From an uncultured Lactobacillus sp. (GTDB taxonomy: Bacteria; Bacillota; Bacilli; Lactobacillales; Lactobacillaceae), in the NCBI RefSeq assembly GCF_948948975.1, contig NZ_CARBVX010000002.1:119973-183972 (forward strand): a stretch of DNA of 64,000 nt. Direction: 5' to 3'. The translations under genes and the position numbers were made by a program. The notes under the pieces are model-generated. The model was not told where the DNA came from. It made no database searches and saw only the letters and a list, made by a program, of their open reading frames with translations. Shown piece after piece: positions 33,907-44,066 of the stretch (its first letter is position 1; the number at the start of each line of letters is the position of its first letter).

Positions 33907-36900
33907 CTATTTTAAAGCGTCTGTTGCAAATGATCTATTTTCAAGAGATGTTAAAAGTGCGTCAGCCGTATCAAGAGCTGTTAGTAATGGGACATTCTGC
34001 TGTATAGCCATTTGTCTAATAATGAAGCCGTCAGAATTTTTTTCAATATCATGCTCCATGGTATTAATCACTAAGTCAATTCTTCCCTCTCTTAATTCAT
34101 TTAAGATATTGTCATCTGCGTTTTCGTTTTCATGAACTTTAGTTACAAGATCAACATGTAACCCATTATTCTTTAAAAAGTCCGCTGTACCCTTAGTAGC
34201 AAAAATCCGATAACCAATTCTCGCAAATCTCTTTGCAATTGGGAGAATCTTTTCTTTATCCTTGTCTTCAATTGTTAACAAAACATTTCCATTTTCAGGT
34301 AGTTGCATCTTAGCTCCGGCAAAAGCCTTATACAGAGCCTTGGCAAAAGTATGGTCGCTTCCCATTACTTCACCTGTTGATTTCATTTCTGGCCCAAGAT
34401 ATGAGTCTACATCAGCCAACTTGCTAAAACTAAAGACTGGAGCCTTAACACTAATCATTTCTGGTTCAGGCGCAAGACCATCACTATAGCCCTGCTGCGC
34501 TAGGCTTTCGCCCATAATTACCTGAGTCGCAACTTGTGCCATTTCAATTCCAGTTATTTTACTTAAAAATGGAACTGTTCTACTTGCCCGCGGATTTACT
34601 TCAATTACATAAACTTCACCGTTTCTTACAATAAATTGAATGTTCATAATTCCCACACAATTTAGAGTGAGAGCAAGTTTACGAGTAACATCCATAATCT
34701 TATCTTTAACTTCATCAGTAAAGTTTTGTGGTGGGTAAACGGCCATCGAATCTCCAGAATGAACACCAGCATGTTCAATATGTTCCATAATTCCTGGTAG
34801 TAAAACATCCTGTCCATCACAAATTGCATCGACATCACACTCACGACCATCTAAATAGTCATCTACTAAAATTGGATGATCAGCTGCAATATCTACGTGA
34901 TCATGTAAGTATTCTTCAAGCTCACCCTTGTTGTAAACAATTTCCATTGCTTTTCCGCCAAGTACATAACTTGGACGGACTAAGACCGGGTATCCTAACT
35001 CTTCAGCTGCTTTAATAACTCCTTCATGTGTTGTTGCAGTTAAGCCCTTTGGTTGATTTAATTTAAGTTTCTTAATTATCTGATCGAATAGTTCACGATC
35101 TTCTGCACGGTTAAGATCTTTAACATTAGTTCCCAAGATTTTAATTCCATGATCTTGTAATCCAGCAGCTAAATTAATTGAAGTTTGTCCTCCAAACTGA
35201 ACAATTACACCTTCGGGCTTTTCCAAATCACAAACATTCAATACATCTTCTAAGGTTAATGGTTCAAAATATAATTTATCAGAAATTGAAAAGTCCGTTG
35301 AAACAGTTTCTGGGTTTGAATTAATAACAATGGCTTCATAGCCCATCTTTTGAAGTGCTTTTACACAGTGAACAGTTGCATAATCAAACTCGACACCCTG
35401 TCCGATTCTAATTGGACCAGAACCAATAACAATTACTGATTTTTTACCAGACTTATGTGATTCATTTTCACCATCATAAGTTGAGTAAAAGTATGGCGTC
35501 TTTGATTCAAACTCTGCTGCGCAAGTATCAACCATCTTGTAGACTGGAATGATCCCATTATTTTTGCGCAAGTCTCTAACCTGATCAACACTTTCATTCC
35601 ATAAAGTAGCAATAGTTGCATCACTAAAACCATATTTCTTAGCTAAACGTAAAGTTTCAAGATTATCCTTATTTTCTTGGATATTTTTCTCCATCTCTAC
35701 CATGTGACTAACAATATCTAAGAAATAAAAGTTGATTTTGGTTAATTCATGAACATCTTCAAGACTATAACCTCTGCGAAAGGCTTCTGCTAAATAAAAG
35801 AGTCGATCATCTTGCGCTTTAACTAATTTTTGCTCTATCTCTTCATCACTTGCATGATGAGCTGCTTCAGAATAGAGATCTTTTTCATCAATTTCAAGGG
35901 ACCTTACCGCCTTTTGCATTGCCTCTTCAGCTGTTCGACCAATTGCCATTACTTCACCAGTAGCCTTCATTTGGGTACTTAAAGTGCGGTCGGCCTTAGA
36001 AAACTTATCAAATGGCCAACGAGGAATTTTGCAAACGACATAATCTAAAGCTGGTTCAAATTCAGCATATGTTGTTCCAGTTACTGGATTTTTAATCTCA
36101 TCTAGTGTCATACCAATTGCAATCTTTGCGGCCATTTTTGCAATAGGATAACCTGTTGCCTTTGAAGCCAATGCACTTGATCGTGAAACTCGAGGATTCA
36201 CCTCAATAACATCGTACTCAAAGCTATTAGGATCTAAGGCTAGCTGAACATTACAACCTCCTTCAATCTTAAGAGCCCTAATTAAACATAAAGAACAATC
36301 ACGAAGCATTTGATACTCTTTATCACTTAAGGTTTGACTAGGTGAAAAAACAATCGAATCCCCGGTGTGAATTCCAACTGGATCAAAATTCTCCATGCAA
36401 CACACAATCATTGCATTATCATCATGATCACGCATTACCTCGAATTCAATTTCTTTATAGCCCGCAATCGATTTTTCAATTAAACATTCAGTAACAGGTG
36501 ATAGCTCTAATCCGTTTTTGGCAATTTTTGCTAGCTCTTCATGATTATTACAAATACCACCACCAGTTCCGCCCATCGTAAAGGCTGGACGGACGATGAT
36601 TGGATAGCCAATTCTATCGCCAAACTCTAAAGCTTCCTCAACAGTATTAACAGTTGTTGATGGTGGAACGGGCTCACCCAATTCTTTACATAATTCTTTA
36701 AATTTCTCTCTATCTTCTGCTTGTTCAATCGAAGAAAGTCTTGTTCCTAATAATTCAATATTTAACTCATCTAAAATTCCTGTTTTAGCTAATGAAAGAG
36801 CCATATTTAATCCAACTTGCCCACCAAGCGTTGGTAAAATTGCATCAGGATACTCTTGTCTAATGATTCTTGAGATTGATTCCACAGTTAGGGGTTCAAT

Positions 36901-37095
36901 ATAAACCTTGTCTGCAATAGTAGTGTCAGTCATGATCGTAGCAGGGTTTGAATTAACTAATACTACTTTATAGCCTTCTTCACGAAGAGCTAAGCAAGCC
37001 TGAGTTCCGGAATAATCAAACTCTGCAGCTTGACCAATAATAATTGGACCAGAACCAATTACCATAATCTTATGAATATCTGTTCTCTTAGGCAT
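33907..37095 (-). CDS. carB: Carbamoyl-phosphate synthase large chain, pyrimidine-type
   Basis: The start ATG 37095 follows GGAAGAAG and overlaps the carA stop by 8 bases. The 1062-residue protein has the two homologous ATP-grasp halves, with [17 protein letters not shown] near the N-terminus and [17 protein letters not shown] in the second half, and a C-terminal MGS-like allosteric domain near 940-1060. With CarA it makes carbamoyl phosphate from glutamine, bicarbonate and two ATP. Its position after pyrB, pyrC and carA marks it as the pyrimidine-specific synthase. Confidence 0.96.
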   Translation of the reverse strand: MPKRTDIHKIMVIGSGPIIIGQAAEFDYSGTQACLALREEGYKVVLVNSNPATIMTDTTIADKVYIEPLTVESISRIIRQEYPDAILPTLGGQVGLNMALSLAKTGILDELNIELLGTRLSSIEQAEDREKFKELCKELGEPVPPSTTVNTVEEALEFGDRIGYPIIVRPAFTMGGTGGGICNNHEELAKIAKNGLELSPVTECLIEKSIAGYKEIEFEVMRDHDDNAMIVCCMENFDPVGIHTGDSIVFSPSQTLSDKEYQMLRDCSLCLIRALKIEGGCNVQLALDPNSFEYDVIEVNPRVSRSSALASKATGYPIAKMAAKIAIGMTLDEIKNPVTGTTYAEFEPALDYVVCKIPRWPFDKFSKADRTLSTQMKATGEVMAIGRTAEEAMQKAVRSLEIDEKDLYSEAAHHASDEEIEQKLVKAQDDRLFYLAEAFRRGYSLEDVHELTKINFYFLDIVSHMVEMEKNIQENKDNLETLRLAKKYGFSDATIATLWNESVDQVRDLRKNNGIIPVYKMVDTCAAEFESKTPYFYSTYDGENESHKSGKKSVIVIGSGPIRIGQGVEFDYATVHCVKALQKMGYEAIVINSNPETVSTDFSISDKLYFEPLTLEDVLNVCDLEKPEGVIVQFGGQTSINLAAGLQDHGIKILGTNVKDLNRAEDRELFDQIIKKLKLNQPKGLTATTHEGVIKAAEELGYPVLVRPSYVLGGKAMEIVYNKGELEEYLHDHVDIAADHPILVDDYLDGRECDVDAICDGQDVLLPGIMEHIEHAGVHSGDSMAVYPPQNFTDEVKDKIMDVTRKLALTLNCVGIMNIQFIVRNGEVYVIEVNPRASRTVPFLSKITGIEMAQVATQVIMGESLAQQGYSDGLAPEPEMISVKAPVFSFSKLADVDSYLGPEMKSTGEVMGSDHTFAKALYKAFAGAKMQLPENGNVLLTIEDKDKEKILPIAKRFARIGYRIFATKGTADFLKNNGLHVDLVTKVHENENADDNILNELREGRIDLVINTMEHDIEKNSDGFIIRQMAIQQNVPLLTALDTADALLTSLENRSFATDALK

Positions 37096-38176
37096 GACGC
37101 TCTTCTTCCTTTCTTTGGTCAATCATTGACATAAAATCATCAAACAATGAGTCTTCATCATGCGGGCCTGGGGTTGCATCAGGGTGAAATTGGACTGAAA
37201 AGGCAGGATATTTTTTATGACGTAGTCCTTCAACTGTGCCATCATTTACTTCAACATGAGTAATCATCAAATTTTCTTTATCAATAGATTTCGGATCTAC
37301 CGCATAACCGTGATTTTGCGAAGTAAAACCAATATTGCCAGTGGCAATTTCTCTTACAGGATGATTAAAGCCGCGATGTCCAAACTTCATTTTGTAAGTA
37401 CTAGCCCCATTTGCTAGAGCAAAGACTTGATGGCCCATACAAATTCCAAATAGCGGAACATGTTTTTCAACTTCTTGGACCATTTTTGCAGCCGTAAGCA
37501 TTTCTTCCGGATTTCCAGGTCCATTTGATAAAAGCACTCCGTCTGGGTTAAGATTTAAAATTTCTTCGGCTGTTGCAGTGTAAGGTAAGACAATACAGTT
37601 ACAGTCTCTCTCCGCTAATTCTCGTAAAATACTGTGCTTAATGCCAAAGTCAACAACAACTATATTTCTTTTCGAGCCAGGAACTGGATAAGAATTTTTC
37701 GTTGAAACACGGCTGATTACACCTTGGGTAATGTTTCTTTGCTTTAATTCTTGAGCAATACTTGCTGCATTTTCTTTTGAATCAGTAATTCTTCCTTTTA
37801 AAGTACCATGAATTCTTAATTTCTTAACTAATTCACGAGTATCAATTCCCTGCAAGCCAGGTATATTTGATTGTTTTAAAAATTTTGGCAAGGTTGTTTG
37901 CATACGCCAATTGTCTGGGTGACGCGCTACTTGATGGCAAATCACACCCTTAATTTGAGGCTCAAGTGATTCATAATCTGCCAAAGTAATTCCATAGTTT
38001 CCAATTAAAGGATTAGTAAAAACTAAAATCTGATCGGCATAACTTTGGTCAGTAATTGCTTCTTGATAGCCTGTCATCCCTGTTGTAAAAACAACCTCAC
38101 CGCTACTTTCACAATCATCTCCAAAGCCTTCGCCTTCATAAATGCTACCATCTTCTAAAATTAAATAGCGTTTCAT
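37088..38176 (-). CDS. carA: Carbamoyl-phosphate synthase small chain
   Basis: A 362-residue glutamine amidotransferase subunit that releases ammonia from glutamine for CarB. The N-terminal CPSase domain begins [16 protein letters not shown], and the class I amidotransferase domain carries GICMGHQ with the nucleophile Cys, and the His-Glu pair late in [15 protein letters not shown]. The start overlaps the pyrC stop by 4 bases and its stop overlaps carB. Translation of pyrC, carA and carB is therefore coupled. Confidence 0.95.
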   Translation of the reverse strand: MKRYLILEDGSIYEGEGFGDDCESSGEVVFTTGMTGYQEAITDQSYADQILVFTNPLIGNYGITLADYESLEPQIKGVICHQVARHPDNWRMQTTLPKFLKQSNIPGLQGIDTRELVKKLRIHGTLKGRITDSKENAASIAQELKQRNITQGVISRVSTKNSYPVPGSKRNIVVVDFGIKHSILRELAERDCNCIVLPYTATAEEILNLNPDGVLLSNGPGNPEEMLTAAKMVQEVEKHVPLFGICMGHQVFALANGASTYKMKFGHRGFNHPVREIATGNIGFTSQNHGYAVDPKSIDKENLMITHVEVNDGTVEGLRHKKYPAFSVQFHPDATPGPHDEDSLFDDFMSMIDQRKEEERHA

Positions 38177-39450
38177 TTTGTTCCCCTTTGATATACAACT
38201 TTACCATCAACAAATGTCATCACTGTCTCGCCATATACCTTATGACCAGTAAATGGTGTATTTACTCCTTTAGACTTAAAATCTTCCTCTTTAATTTCTT
38301 TTTGATGCTCAATATCAAAAATCGCAATATCTGCATTCTCACCAGGTGCAAGAAAACCTGCGCTTTTTATACCAAATACTGTAGCCGGCTTATCAGTAAG
38401 AAGAGATAGTAATTGTTCAAGCGTGAAAACTTTCTCTTCCTTTACAAATCTAGTATAAAGAGTGCTAAATGCTGTCTCACTTCCCGTAATTCCAAAAGCG
38501 GCTTCTCGCATACTACCTTCTTTTTCGGCTTTAGCATGGGGAGCATGATCAGTAGCAATTAAATCAATTGTTCCATCAAGCATCCCAACTAAAAGAGCTG
38601 CTTGATCCTCTTTACTTCTTAGTGGTGGATTCATCTTAAAGTAAGGATCGTCTTCTGGAATATCGCTATCTGTCAATAAAATATGGTGTGGTGCAACCTC
38701 ACACGTTACCTTAATTCCTCGTGCTTTTGCTAAACGAACTAATTCTACACTGGTTTTCGTCGAAACATGACAAATATGGTAATGGACTCCTGTCTTTTGT
38801 GCTAAAAGGAGGTCACGAGCAATTTGCGTAGTCTCAGCGAGTTCTGTAACTGGTGGTAAGTCTAATTTTTCAGCTGCTATTCCTTCATTCACCATTCCTT
38901 TATTAAAAAGTGAATCATCTTGGGCATGGGCTGCAATAATTAAGTTGTTTTCTTTAGCCTTTTGCATGGCTAGATACATTGTCTGCGCACTTTGAACTCC
39001 ATGTCCGTCATTACTTAATGCAAATGCGCCTGCTTTCTTAAGTTCCGCATAGTCAGGAATAATATCAGTTGTTTCATCATTAGTGACAGGACCATACTGG
39101 AGAATATGAACTAACCCCTTTTTTTGATTTTCTCTAACCATTTTCTCCATTAATTCAGCTGTATTAGGAACAGGAGTGACATTAGGCATGGCACCAACTG
39201 TTGTAAAACCTCCACGTGCTGCCGCTTGGCTACCAGTTTTGATATCCTCCTTATAGGTTTGGCCAGGATCACGATAGTGAACATGAACATCTACTAAGCC
39301 TGGGCTAACTATCATCCCGCTAGCATCAATTATTTCTTCCCCTTCTAGGTCAGTTCCAATAGCCTTAATTTTTTGACCATCGATTAAAACATTAGCTTTG
39401 ATTAGGTGGTCATTTTGATACACAGTTCCATTTTTAATTACAGTAGTCAT
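38173..39450 (-). CDS. pyrC: Dihydroorotase
   Basis: A 425-residue dihydroorotase of the class I, longer type, cyclising carbamoyl aspartate to dihydroorotate. Metal-binding HVHYRDPG lies near residue 55, and further ligands in HAQDD, ICHVST and ATDHAPHA. All look intact. The start overlaps the pyrB stop by one base and its end overlaps carA. Confidence 0.95.
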   Translation of the reverse strand: MTTVIKNGTVYQNDHLIKANVLIDGQKIKAIGTDLEGEEIIDASGMIVSPGLVDVHVHYRDPGQTYKEDIKTGSQAAARGGFTTVGAMPNVTPVPNTAELMEKMVRENQKKGLVHILQYGPVTNDETTDIIPDYAELKKAGAFALSNDGHGVQSAQTMYLAMQKAKENNLIIAAHAQDDSLFNKGMVNEGIAAEKLDLPPVTELAETTQIARDLLLAQKTGVHYHICHVSTKTSVELVRLAKARGIKVTCEVAPHHILLTDSDIPEDDPYFKMNPPLRSKEDQAALLVGMLDGTIDLIATDHAPHAKAEKEGSMREAAFGITGSETAFSTLYTRFVKEEKVFTLEQLLSLLTDKPATVFGIKSAGFLAPGENADIAIFDIEHQKEIKEEDFKSKGVNTPFTGHKVYGETVMTFVDGKVVYQRGTK

Positions 39451-40406
39451 TACTTGAGTCCTCCTAATTTTCTTCCTCGTAAGACTGCTTCAATTATTGC
39501 CATTCTCATAAACACACCATTTTGCATTTGACGAGTAAACATACACTTGTCGCTTTCCACCAAATTTGCACTTAATTCAACATCGTGGTTAATTGGACCT
39601 GGGTGCATAATAATTGTATTTGGCTTTAATTCTTGATAGCGCCCCTTATTAATTCCATATTGTTCATGATATGCTTTTGGATCAAAATTCTTTTCATTAA
39701 GATCATCACTGTGTCTTTCATGTTGAACTCTTAAAAGCATCATCACATCCATCTCGGGAATCAGCTTATCTAGTTCTTCATATCTTCCATACTTATCAAA
39801 TTCCTTTGAGTACCAATATTCAGGGCCTGAAAAGTAAACTTCAGCTCCTAACCGGTGGAGTAACTCCATATTACTTTTAGCAACACGTGAATTAGTAATA
39901 TCGCCAACAATAGCTACCTTTAGACCTTTAAACTGCTTAAAATGTTCATGAATTGTCATCATATCTAACAAACACTGACTTGGATGTTGACCACTACCAT
40001 CCCCAGCATTAATTATTCCAATATCTAAATGTTGATGGGATTGCGGCTGAATTAAATTTTGATAGTATTCATTTTGTGAATGACGAATTACTTCAATATT
40101 CACTCCCACAGCTTCCATAATCAGGGATGTATCATATAATGTCTCTCCCTTATTAACCGAAGAATGAGCAGGATCAAATGGAATTACGGTTAAACCTAAT
40201 TTTCTTTCAGCCATTTCAAAACTAGTATGCGTTCTACTTGAATCCTCAAAGAACATATTAGTAATATAGATGGGCTCTGTTAGATTAGGCGCAGCTCCGC
40301 CATTTTTAAAATATTCTGCTCGATTAATTAAAGCTTCAACTTCTTCAACACTCAAATTTTCTACACTGACAAAATGCGGTAAACTAACAAGATTTAAATT
40401 TTCCAT
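39450..40406 (-). CDS. pyrB: Aspartate carbamoyltransferase catalytic chain
   Basis: A 318-residue catalytic chain that joins carbamoyl phosphate and aspartate. [13 protein letters not shown] holds the carbamoyl-phosphate loop, and [11 protein letters not shown] the aspartate site. No regulatory PyrI gene is present, as usual in Firmicutes. It is preceded by a PyrR-type attenuator in the 148-base gap after pyrR1, so it is controlled a second time within the operon. Confidence 0.95.
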   Translation of the reverse strand: MENLNLVSLPHFVSVENLSVEEVEALINRAEYFKNGGAAPNLTEPIYITNMFFEDSSRTHTSFEMAERKLGLTVIPFDPAHSSVNKGETLYDTSLIMEAVGVNIEVIRHSQNEYYQNLIQPQSHQHLDIGIINAGDGSGQHPSQCLLDMMTIHEHFKQFKGLKVAIVGDITNSRVAKSNMELLHRLGAEVYFSGPEYWYSKEFDKYGRYEELDKLIPEMDVMMLLRVQHERHSDDLNEKNFDPKAYHEQYGINKGRYQELKPNTIIMHPGPINHDVELSANLVESDKCMFTRQMQNGVFMRMAIIEAVLRGRKLGGLK

Positions 40407-40423
40407 TTTTTATTCTTTCTAAA

Positions 40424-40545
40424 GCAAAAAGGCCCGAAGCATTTAATTGCTCCAGGCCTATTTTTCCATATTCTTGTATACGAAAAATATAGCAACCCTT
40501 CTGGCCCTCTCTGGAGTCAATTAAATGGTTGACTATTAAATTAAT
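40424..40545 (-). promoter_or_regulatory. PyrR attenuator between pyrR1 and pyrB
   Basis: On the minus strand a PyrR-type binding loop is seen at about 40494-40519, where TCCAGAGAGG carries the CNGNGA hexaloop. It is followed by a terminator hairpin at 40426-40459 (AGGCCTGGAGCA with TGCTTCGGGCCT, then five T). UMP-bound PyrR should hold the first hairpin and allow termination before pyrB. Confidence 0.85.
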
Positions 40546-40554
40546 ATTTTTTGA

Positions 40555-41097
40555 TTATTTTGATAGAGATTTCAGTTCAACTGAATCCTTACCATCTTTT
40601 TCTACCATGTTAACAGCAACTTGTTCATTAGCTGCAGTTGGGATGTTCTTACCAACAAAGTCAGCTCTAATTGGTAATTCGCGGTGACCACGATCTACCA
40701 AAACTGCAACTTTAATTGAACTAGGGCGTCCATCATCCATCAAAGCATCCATCGCTGCTCTAATTGTTCGCCCAGTATAGATTACATCATCAATCAAAAT
40801 TACTTTCTTATCGGTAATATCAACATCAATTTGGTTAGAATTAACTACTGGATCTTGTTTTAATGAAGCATCATGACGATCATCACGATAAAGGGTAATA
40901 TCTAGCTCATCAATTGGCACATCAACATTTTCTAATTTTTGAATTCGGTCATGAATTCTCTTAGCTAAGTAAACTCCTCTTGTCTTGATTCCAATTAAAA
41001 CAAGATTATCAGTACCCTTATTTTGCTCAATAATTTCATAAGTAATTCGAGTTAATGCACGCTTCATTGCGAGTGCATCCCAAATTTTCTTTGCCAT
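40555..41097 (-). CDS. pyrR: PyrR bifunctional regulator/uracil phosphoribosyltransferase, first copy
   Basis: The ATG 41097 follows AGGAGGAA and gives 180 residues; an in-frame ATG at 41121 lies on the leader terminator. [21 protein letters not shown] is the PRPP motif, and [11 protein letters not shown] and RVHDRI-type basic segments are as in other PyrR proteins. PyrR binds UMP-dependent RNA hairpins and stops pyr transcription. It is the first gene of the operon and is autoregulated by the leader at 41122-41258. A paralogue closes the same operon. Confidence 0.93.
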   Translation of the reverse strand: MAKKIWDALAMKRALTRITYEIIEQNKGTDNLVLIGIKTRGVYLAKRIHDRIQKLENVDVPIDELDITLYRDDRHDASLKQDPVVNSNQIDVDITDKKVILIDDVIYTGRTIRAAMDALMDDGRPSSIKVAVLVDRGHRELPIRADFVGKNIPTAANEQVAVNMVEKDGKDSVELKSLSK

Positions 41098-41121
41098 ATT
41101 TTTCCTCCTGATTTTGCCCAT

Positions 41122-41205
41122 AAAAAAGCTCCTAGTTCTTGAGACTAGGAGCTTATAGTAAAGTCATACTTATTTAAGCCTGCCTTGCTAGCCTCACGGG
41201 ACTAA
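41122..41205 (-). promoter_or_regulatory. PyrR attenuator in the pyrR1 leader
   Basis: The minus strand carries AGTCCCGTGAGGCT at about 41188-41203, with CCGTGA fitting the PyrR hexaloop CNGNGA, and a terminator hairpin at 41122-41156 (AGCTCCTAGT with ACTAGGAGCT, then six T). The terminator ends just before the pyrR1 ribosome-binding site. Confidence 0.85.
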
Positions 41206-41229
41206 TTTTAAAGGACATTTATTGTTTTA

Positions 41230-41258
41230 AAATTACTGTACTTCATGATTTTTGTCAA
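41230..41258 (-). promoter_or_regulatory. Main pyr operon promoter
   Basis: A perfect TTGACA (41253-41258) and TAATTT (41230-41235) are 17 bases apart. It lies inside the 166-base gap between pyrD and pyrR1 and starts the attenuated leader. Confidence 0.8.
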
Positions 41259-41263
41259 GTCAT

Positions 41264-42187
41264 TTAATTAAAATTGACTTTATTCACCAATTGATTAATA
41301 TCTGTAATCCCTAGCTTTTCTAATTCCTTTGGTAAGCCATCAGCAATATGCTTTGAAGCAAGGCTGTCCTTAAAATGCGCAGTTCCAACGGCAACCGCAT
41401 TAGCACCGGCTAAAATAAATTCAATTATATCTTTAGCGGAACTGATTCCACCCATCCCAATAATTGGTAAAGTTGTACTTTCTCGAACTTGGTGAACCAT
41501 TCTAATAGCAATTGGTTTTACCGCTTCACCAGAAAGACCACCAATATTGTGCCCCAAAACAGGCTTTCTAGTTTCAACATCAATCTCCATTCCCAAAAGA
41601 GTATTGATTAAGGATAATCCATCTGTGCCACCATTTTCAGCTGCTTTCGCAATCTGCGTAATATCAGTGACATTAGGGGTTAATTTTACATAAATTGGGA
41701 TTTTAACGACTGATTTAATTTTTTTAGTCAATTCTTCCACTACATTAGGATGAACGCCAAAGCTCATCCCGCCCTGATTCACATTCGGACAAGAAACATT
41801 AATCTCTAAGGCATTTACTAGTCCAGAATCAGATAGCTTCTTAGCTACTTCAATATATCCTGCTTCGTCTTCTCCACCAACACTAGCCATAATTGGCAAG
41901 TTAGGATACTCACTACGCAAAGGAGTTAACTTATCTTTGATTACCGCATCAACGCCGGGATTAGTTAATCCAACTGAATTCAAAACCCCAGTATTTAAAA
42001 CAGCTATTTGGGGTTGCGGATTACCTGTTGTACTGTGAGGAGTAGTCGTCTTTATTACCATTGCTCCCAAATCATTTAAATCAAATTTCTTGGCTGCTGG
42101 GACATCCCCAAAACCAAAGGTACCACTTGCTGGCATAATTGGATTTTTCAAATCTAATCCTGGCAATTTTACGTGTGTATTAATCAT
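41264..42187 (-). CDS. pyrD: Dihydroorotate dehydrogenase, class 1B-like
   Basis: The ATG 42187 follows GGAGG and gives 307 residues; an in-frame ATG at 42199 lies on the ribosome-binding site side and is less likely. The flavoprotein oxidises dihydroorotate to orotate. [11 protein letters not shown] carries the active-site Cys, and [27 protein letters not shown] is a pattern of the class 1B catalytic subunit. Class 1B enzymes need the iron-sulphur partner PyrK, but no pyrK gene lies in this window. It has its own promoter and a PyrR-type hairpin at the ribosome-binding site. Confidence 0.93.
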   Translation of the reverse strand: MINTHVKLPGLDLKNPIMPASGTFGFGDVPAAKKFDLNDLGAMVIKTTTPHSTTGNPQPQIAVLNTGVLNSVGLTNPGVDAVIKDKLTPLRSEYPNLPIMASVGGEDEAGYIEVAKKLSDSGLVNALEINVSCPNVNQGGMSFGVHPNVVEELTKKIKSVVKIPIYVKLTPNVTDITQIAKAAENGGTDGLSLINTLLGMEIDVETRKPVLGHNIGGLSGEAVKPIAIRMVHQVRESTTLPIIGMGGISSAKDIIEFILAGANAVAVGTAHFKDSLASKHIADGLPKELEKLGITDINQLVNKVNFN

Positions 42188-42197
42188 ATTTTCCTCC

Positions 42198-42229
42198 AAA
42201 ATGAATGCTCTCTGTCATTCAATTATTTT
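42198..42229 (-). promoter_or_regulatory. PyrR-type hairpin abutting the pyrD Shine-Dalgarno sequence
   Basis: On the minus strand AAAAT, a four-base bulge AATT, GAATG, loop ACAGAGAG, CATTC and ATTTT form a lower stem, 5' bulge, upper stem and octaloop. The pyrF leader has the same order and the same loop. The lower stem ends at 42198, directly next to GGAGG (42193-42197). No terminator follows, so PyrR binding probably hinders ribosome access. The mechanism is inference. Confidence 0.7.
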
Positions 42230-42239
42230 TCAAGAATTG

Positions 42240-42267
42240 ATTGTACACGCTTTTTTATTTTTTTCAA
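42240..42267 (-). promoter_or_regulatory. pyrD promoter
   Basis: TTGAAA (42262-42267) and TACAAT (42240-42245) are 16 bases apart, giving a short leader of about 45 bases that consists mostly of the hairpin. Confidence 0.6.
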
Positions 42268-42282
42268 AGTTAAAAATTTTAT

Positions 42283-42311
42283 TTGTAATTCTTTCTCGAA
42301 GATGCTAAACT
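42283..42311 (+). promoter_or_regulatory. pyrFE promoter
   Basis: TTGTAA (42283-42288) and TAAACT (42306-42311) are 17 bases apart with a TGC extended -10. Transcription would start just before the PyrR element. Confidence 0.55.
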
Positions 42312-42323
42312 TCATTTTGATTA

Positions 42324-42426
42324 AACTTTAAACGGTACAGAGAGACCGCAAGTTAGAATTATTGGCTTAAATTATCTGGGAAAGTCTATACCTAGTGTCT
42401 CTCTGCGCTTGGTATAGACTTTTTTT
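42324..42426 (+). promoter_or_regulatory. PyrR attenuator in the pyrFE leader
   Basis: AACTT, bulge TAAA, CGGT, loop ACAGAGAG, ACCG, C, AAGTT (42324-42354) is a clear PyrR-binding hairpin. A terminator at 42381-42426 (AAGTCTATACC with GGTATAGACTT, then T-run) follows. GTCTCTCTG inside the terminator loop (42397-42405) can pair with CAGAGAGAC of the PyrR loop to form the antiterminator, the classical B. subtilis scheme. Confidence 0.9.
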
Positions 42427-42437
42427 ATGGAGGAAAA

Positions 42438-43145
42438 ATGAGTAAACCTGTTATCGTTGCCTTAGATTTAGACAATGAAAAGAAACTAAATGAACTATTA
42501 CCAAAATTAGGTAAACCTGAAAATGTTTTTATTAAGATTGGGATGGAGCTTTTCTTTAACGAAGGACCTAAAATCGTAAAGCAATTATCAGAACAGGGTT
42601 ATCAAATCTTTTTAGACTTAAAAATGAACGATATTCCTAATACCGTCTACAATGGTGCAAAGGCACTAGCTCGTTTGGGCATTACCTACACGACGGTTCA
42701 CGCTCTTGGGGGCAGTCAAATGATTAAAGCCGCAAAAGATGGATTAATTGCTGGAACTCCGATTAATAAAGATGTTCCCAAATTATTAGCTGTAACTGAA
42801 TTAACTTCGATTTCAGACGAAGTTCTACATTACGAGCAGAATTGTAATTTATCAATGAATGATCAAGTATTAAGCTTAGCTACAACCGCTAAAAAAGCAG
42901 GTGCAGACGGAGTAATTTGTTCCCCACTCGAAGTTAAAAATTTACGTCAAAAAGTTGGAGAAGACTTTTTATACGTAACTCCTGGAATTAGACCAGCTGG
43001 TAATGCTAAAGATGACCAATCACGCGTAGCTACTCCACTCCAAGCAAAAGAATGGGGTTCAACAGCAATTGTTGTCGGTAGACCAATTACTTTAGCTACT
43101 GATCCAGAAGCCGCATACGAAGCAATTAAAAAGGAGTTCAACTAA
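42438..43145 (+). CDS. pyrF: Orotidine 5'-phosphate decarboxylase
   Basis: A 235-residue decarboxylase that makes UMP from OMP. The catalytic Asp-Lys-Asp network is in FLDLKMNDIPNTV near residue 60, and VTPGIRP and VVGRPIT form the phosphate-binding end. The TIM barrel length is normal. A GGAGG ribosome-binding site lies in the single-stranded stretch after the leader terminator. pyrE follows after one base, so the two are cotranscribed. Confidence 0.95.
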   Translation: MSKPVIVALDLDNEKKLNELLPKLGKPENVFIKIGMELFFNEGPKIVKQLSEQGYQIFLDLKMNDIPNTVYNGAKALARLGITYTTVHALGGSQMIKAAKDGLIAGTPINKDVPKLLAVTELTSISDEVLHYEQNCNLSMNDQVLSLATTAKKAGADGVICSPLEVKNLRQKVGEDFLYVTPGIRPAGNAKDDQSRVATPLQAKEWGSTAIVVGRPITLATDPEAAYEAIKKEFN

Positions 43146-43146
43146 C

Positions 43147-43785
43147 ATGCATAAAGATCAAATCATTAGCCAATTAATCAAAGAAAAAATTATCACTATT
43201 TCTCCTGATAAACCCTTCACTTATGCAAGTGGAATGCTTTCACCAATCTATACCGATCTTCGGTTAACTGTTTCTTATCCAGACCTGCGTGATATGATTG
43301 CTAGTGATCTAGCCAACCTAATTGCGGCAGAATTTCCTCAAGCAACAATTATTGGCGGAGTTGCAACTGCTGGTATTCCTCATGCTGCTTTAGTTGCCGA
43401 AAAATTACATTTACCAATGATTTATGTTCGTCCAAAACCTAAAGATCACGGTAAAGGCCGTCAAATTGAAGGTCGTTTTTCAGAAAGTGATCAAATTGTC
43501 CTCATTGATGATCTAATTACTACTGGTGGCTCAGTTTTAAATGCAGTTAAAGCTACTGAAAAAGATGGCGGAAAAGTAGCTGGCGTTGCTTCAATCTTCA
43601 CTTACTACTTACCCGATGCAAAAGAAAACTTTAAAAAGGCAACTGTAAAATATACTCCACTTCTTTCTTACCCCGAATTACTAAAAAAAGAAACTGAATC
43701 TGGACACATTACTAGCGACCAATATGATATTTTAAAAACCTGGCATGAAGATCCATGGGCTTGGAGTAAAAAATTTAATAATTAA
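43147..43785 (+). CDS. pyrE: Orotate phosphoribosyltransferase
   Basis: A 212-residue phosphoribosyltransferase that attaches orotate to PRPP. VLIDDLITTGGSVLNAV is the PRPP loop and YVRPKPKDHGKGRQIEG the flexible catalytic loop; both are intact. The AAGGAG ribosome-binding site lies inside the end of pyrF. A terminator at 43819-43852 closes the unit. With pyrB, C, D and F it completes UMP synthesis in this window. Confidence 0.95.
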   Translation: MHKDQIISQLIKEKIITISPDKPFTYASGMLSPIYTDLRLTVSYPDLRDMIASDLANLIAAEFPQATIIGGVATAGIPHAALVAEKLHLPMIYVRPKPKDHGKGRQIEGRFSESDQIVLIDDLITTGGSVLNAVKATEKDGGKVAGVASIFTYYLPDAKENFKKATVKYTPLLSYPELLKKETESGHITSDQYDILKTWHEDPWAWSKKFNN

Positions 43786-43818
43786 ATCAAAACAAGATTA
43801 TAATCGTATAGTTAAGTT

Positions 43819-43852
43819 AAAAAGAGACTGATTTTTTATTTTCAGTCTCTTT
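43819..43852 (+). terminator. Terminator of pyrFE
   Basis: AAAGAGACTGA pairs with TCAGTCTCTTT. The T-stretch after it is interrupted (TTTATTTATTT). Confidence 0.75.
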
Positions 43853-44066
43853 ATTTATTTCCAGCTATTTTATTAATAAAATTTTCTTTAGTTTCAAACC
43901 GGCTACAAATATTTATCAATACTGCAAGTTACTTAATCGCCTCATTTACCATGTGGTAGACTTAAGGAGAGTAAGTGATTTTCTTTTTTATTAGCAATTC
44001 GTTAATAAAAAATACAATATTTATCTATATAATGAAATTATAATTGGCAGAAAGGATGGATGAAAT

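Noticed and set aside
34262..36000. Several open frames on the opposite strand and in other frames inside carB.
   Set aside because: carB is intact and dense with family motifs; these frames have no ribosome-binding sites and are shadows of its codon pattern.
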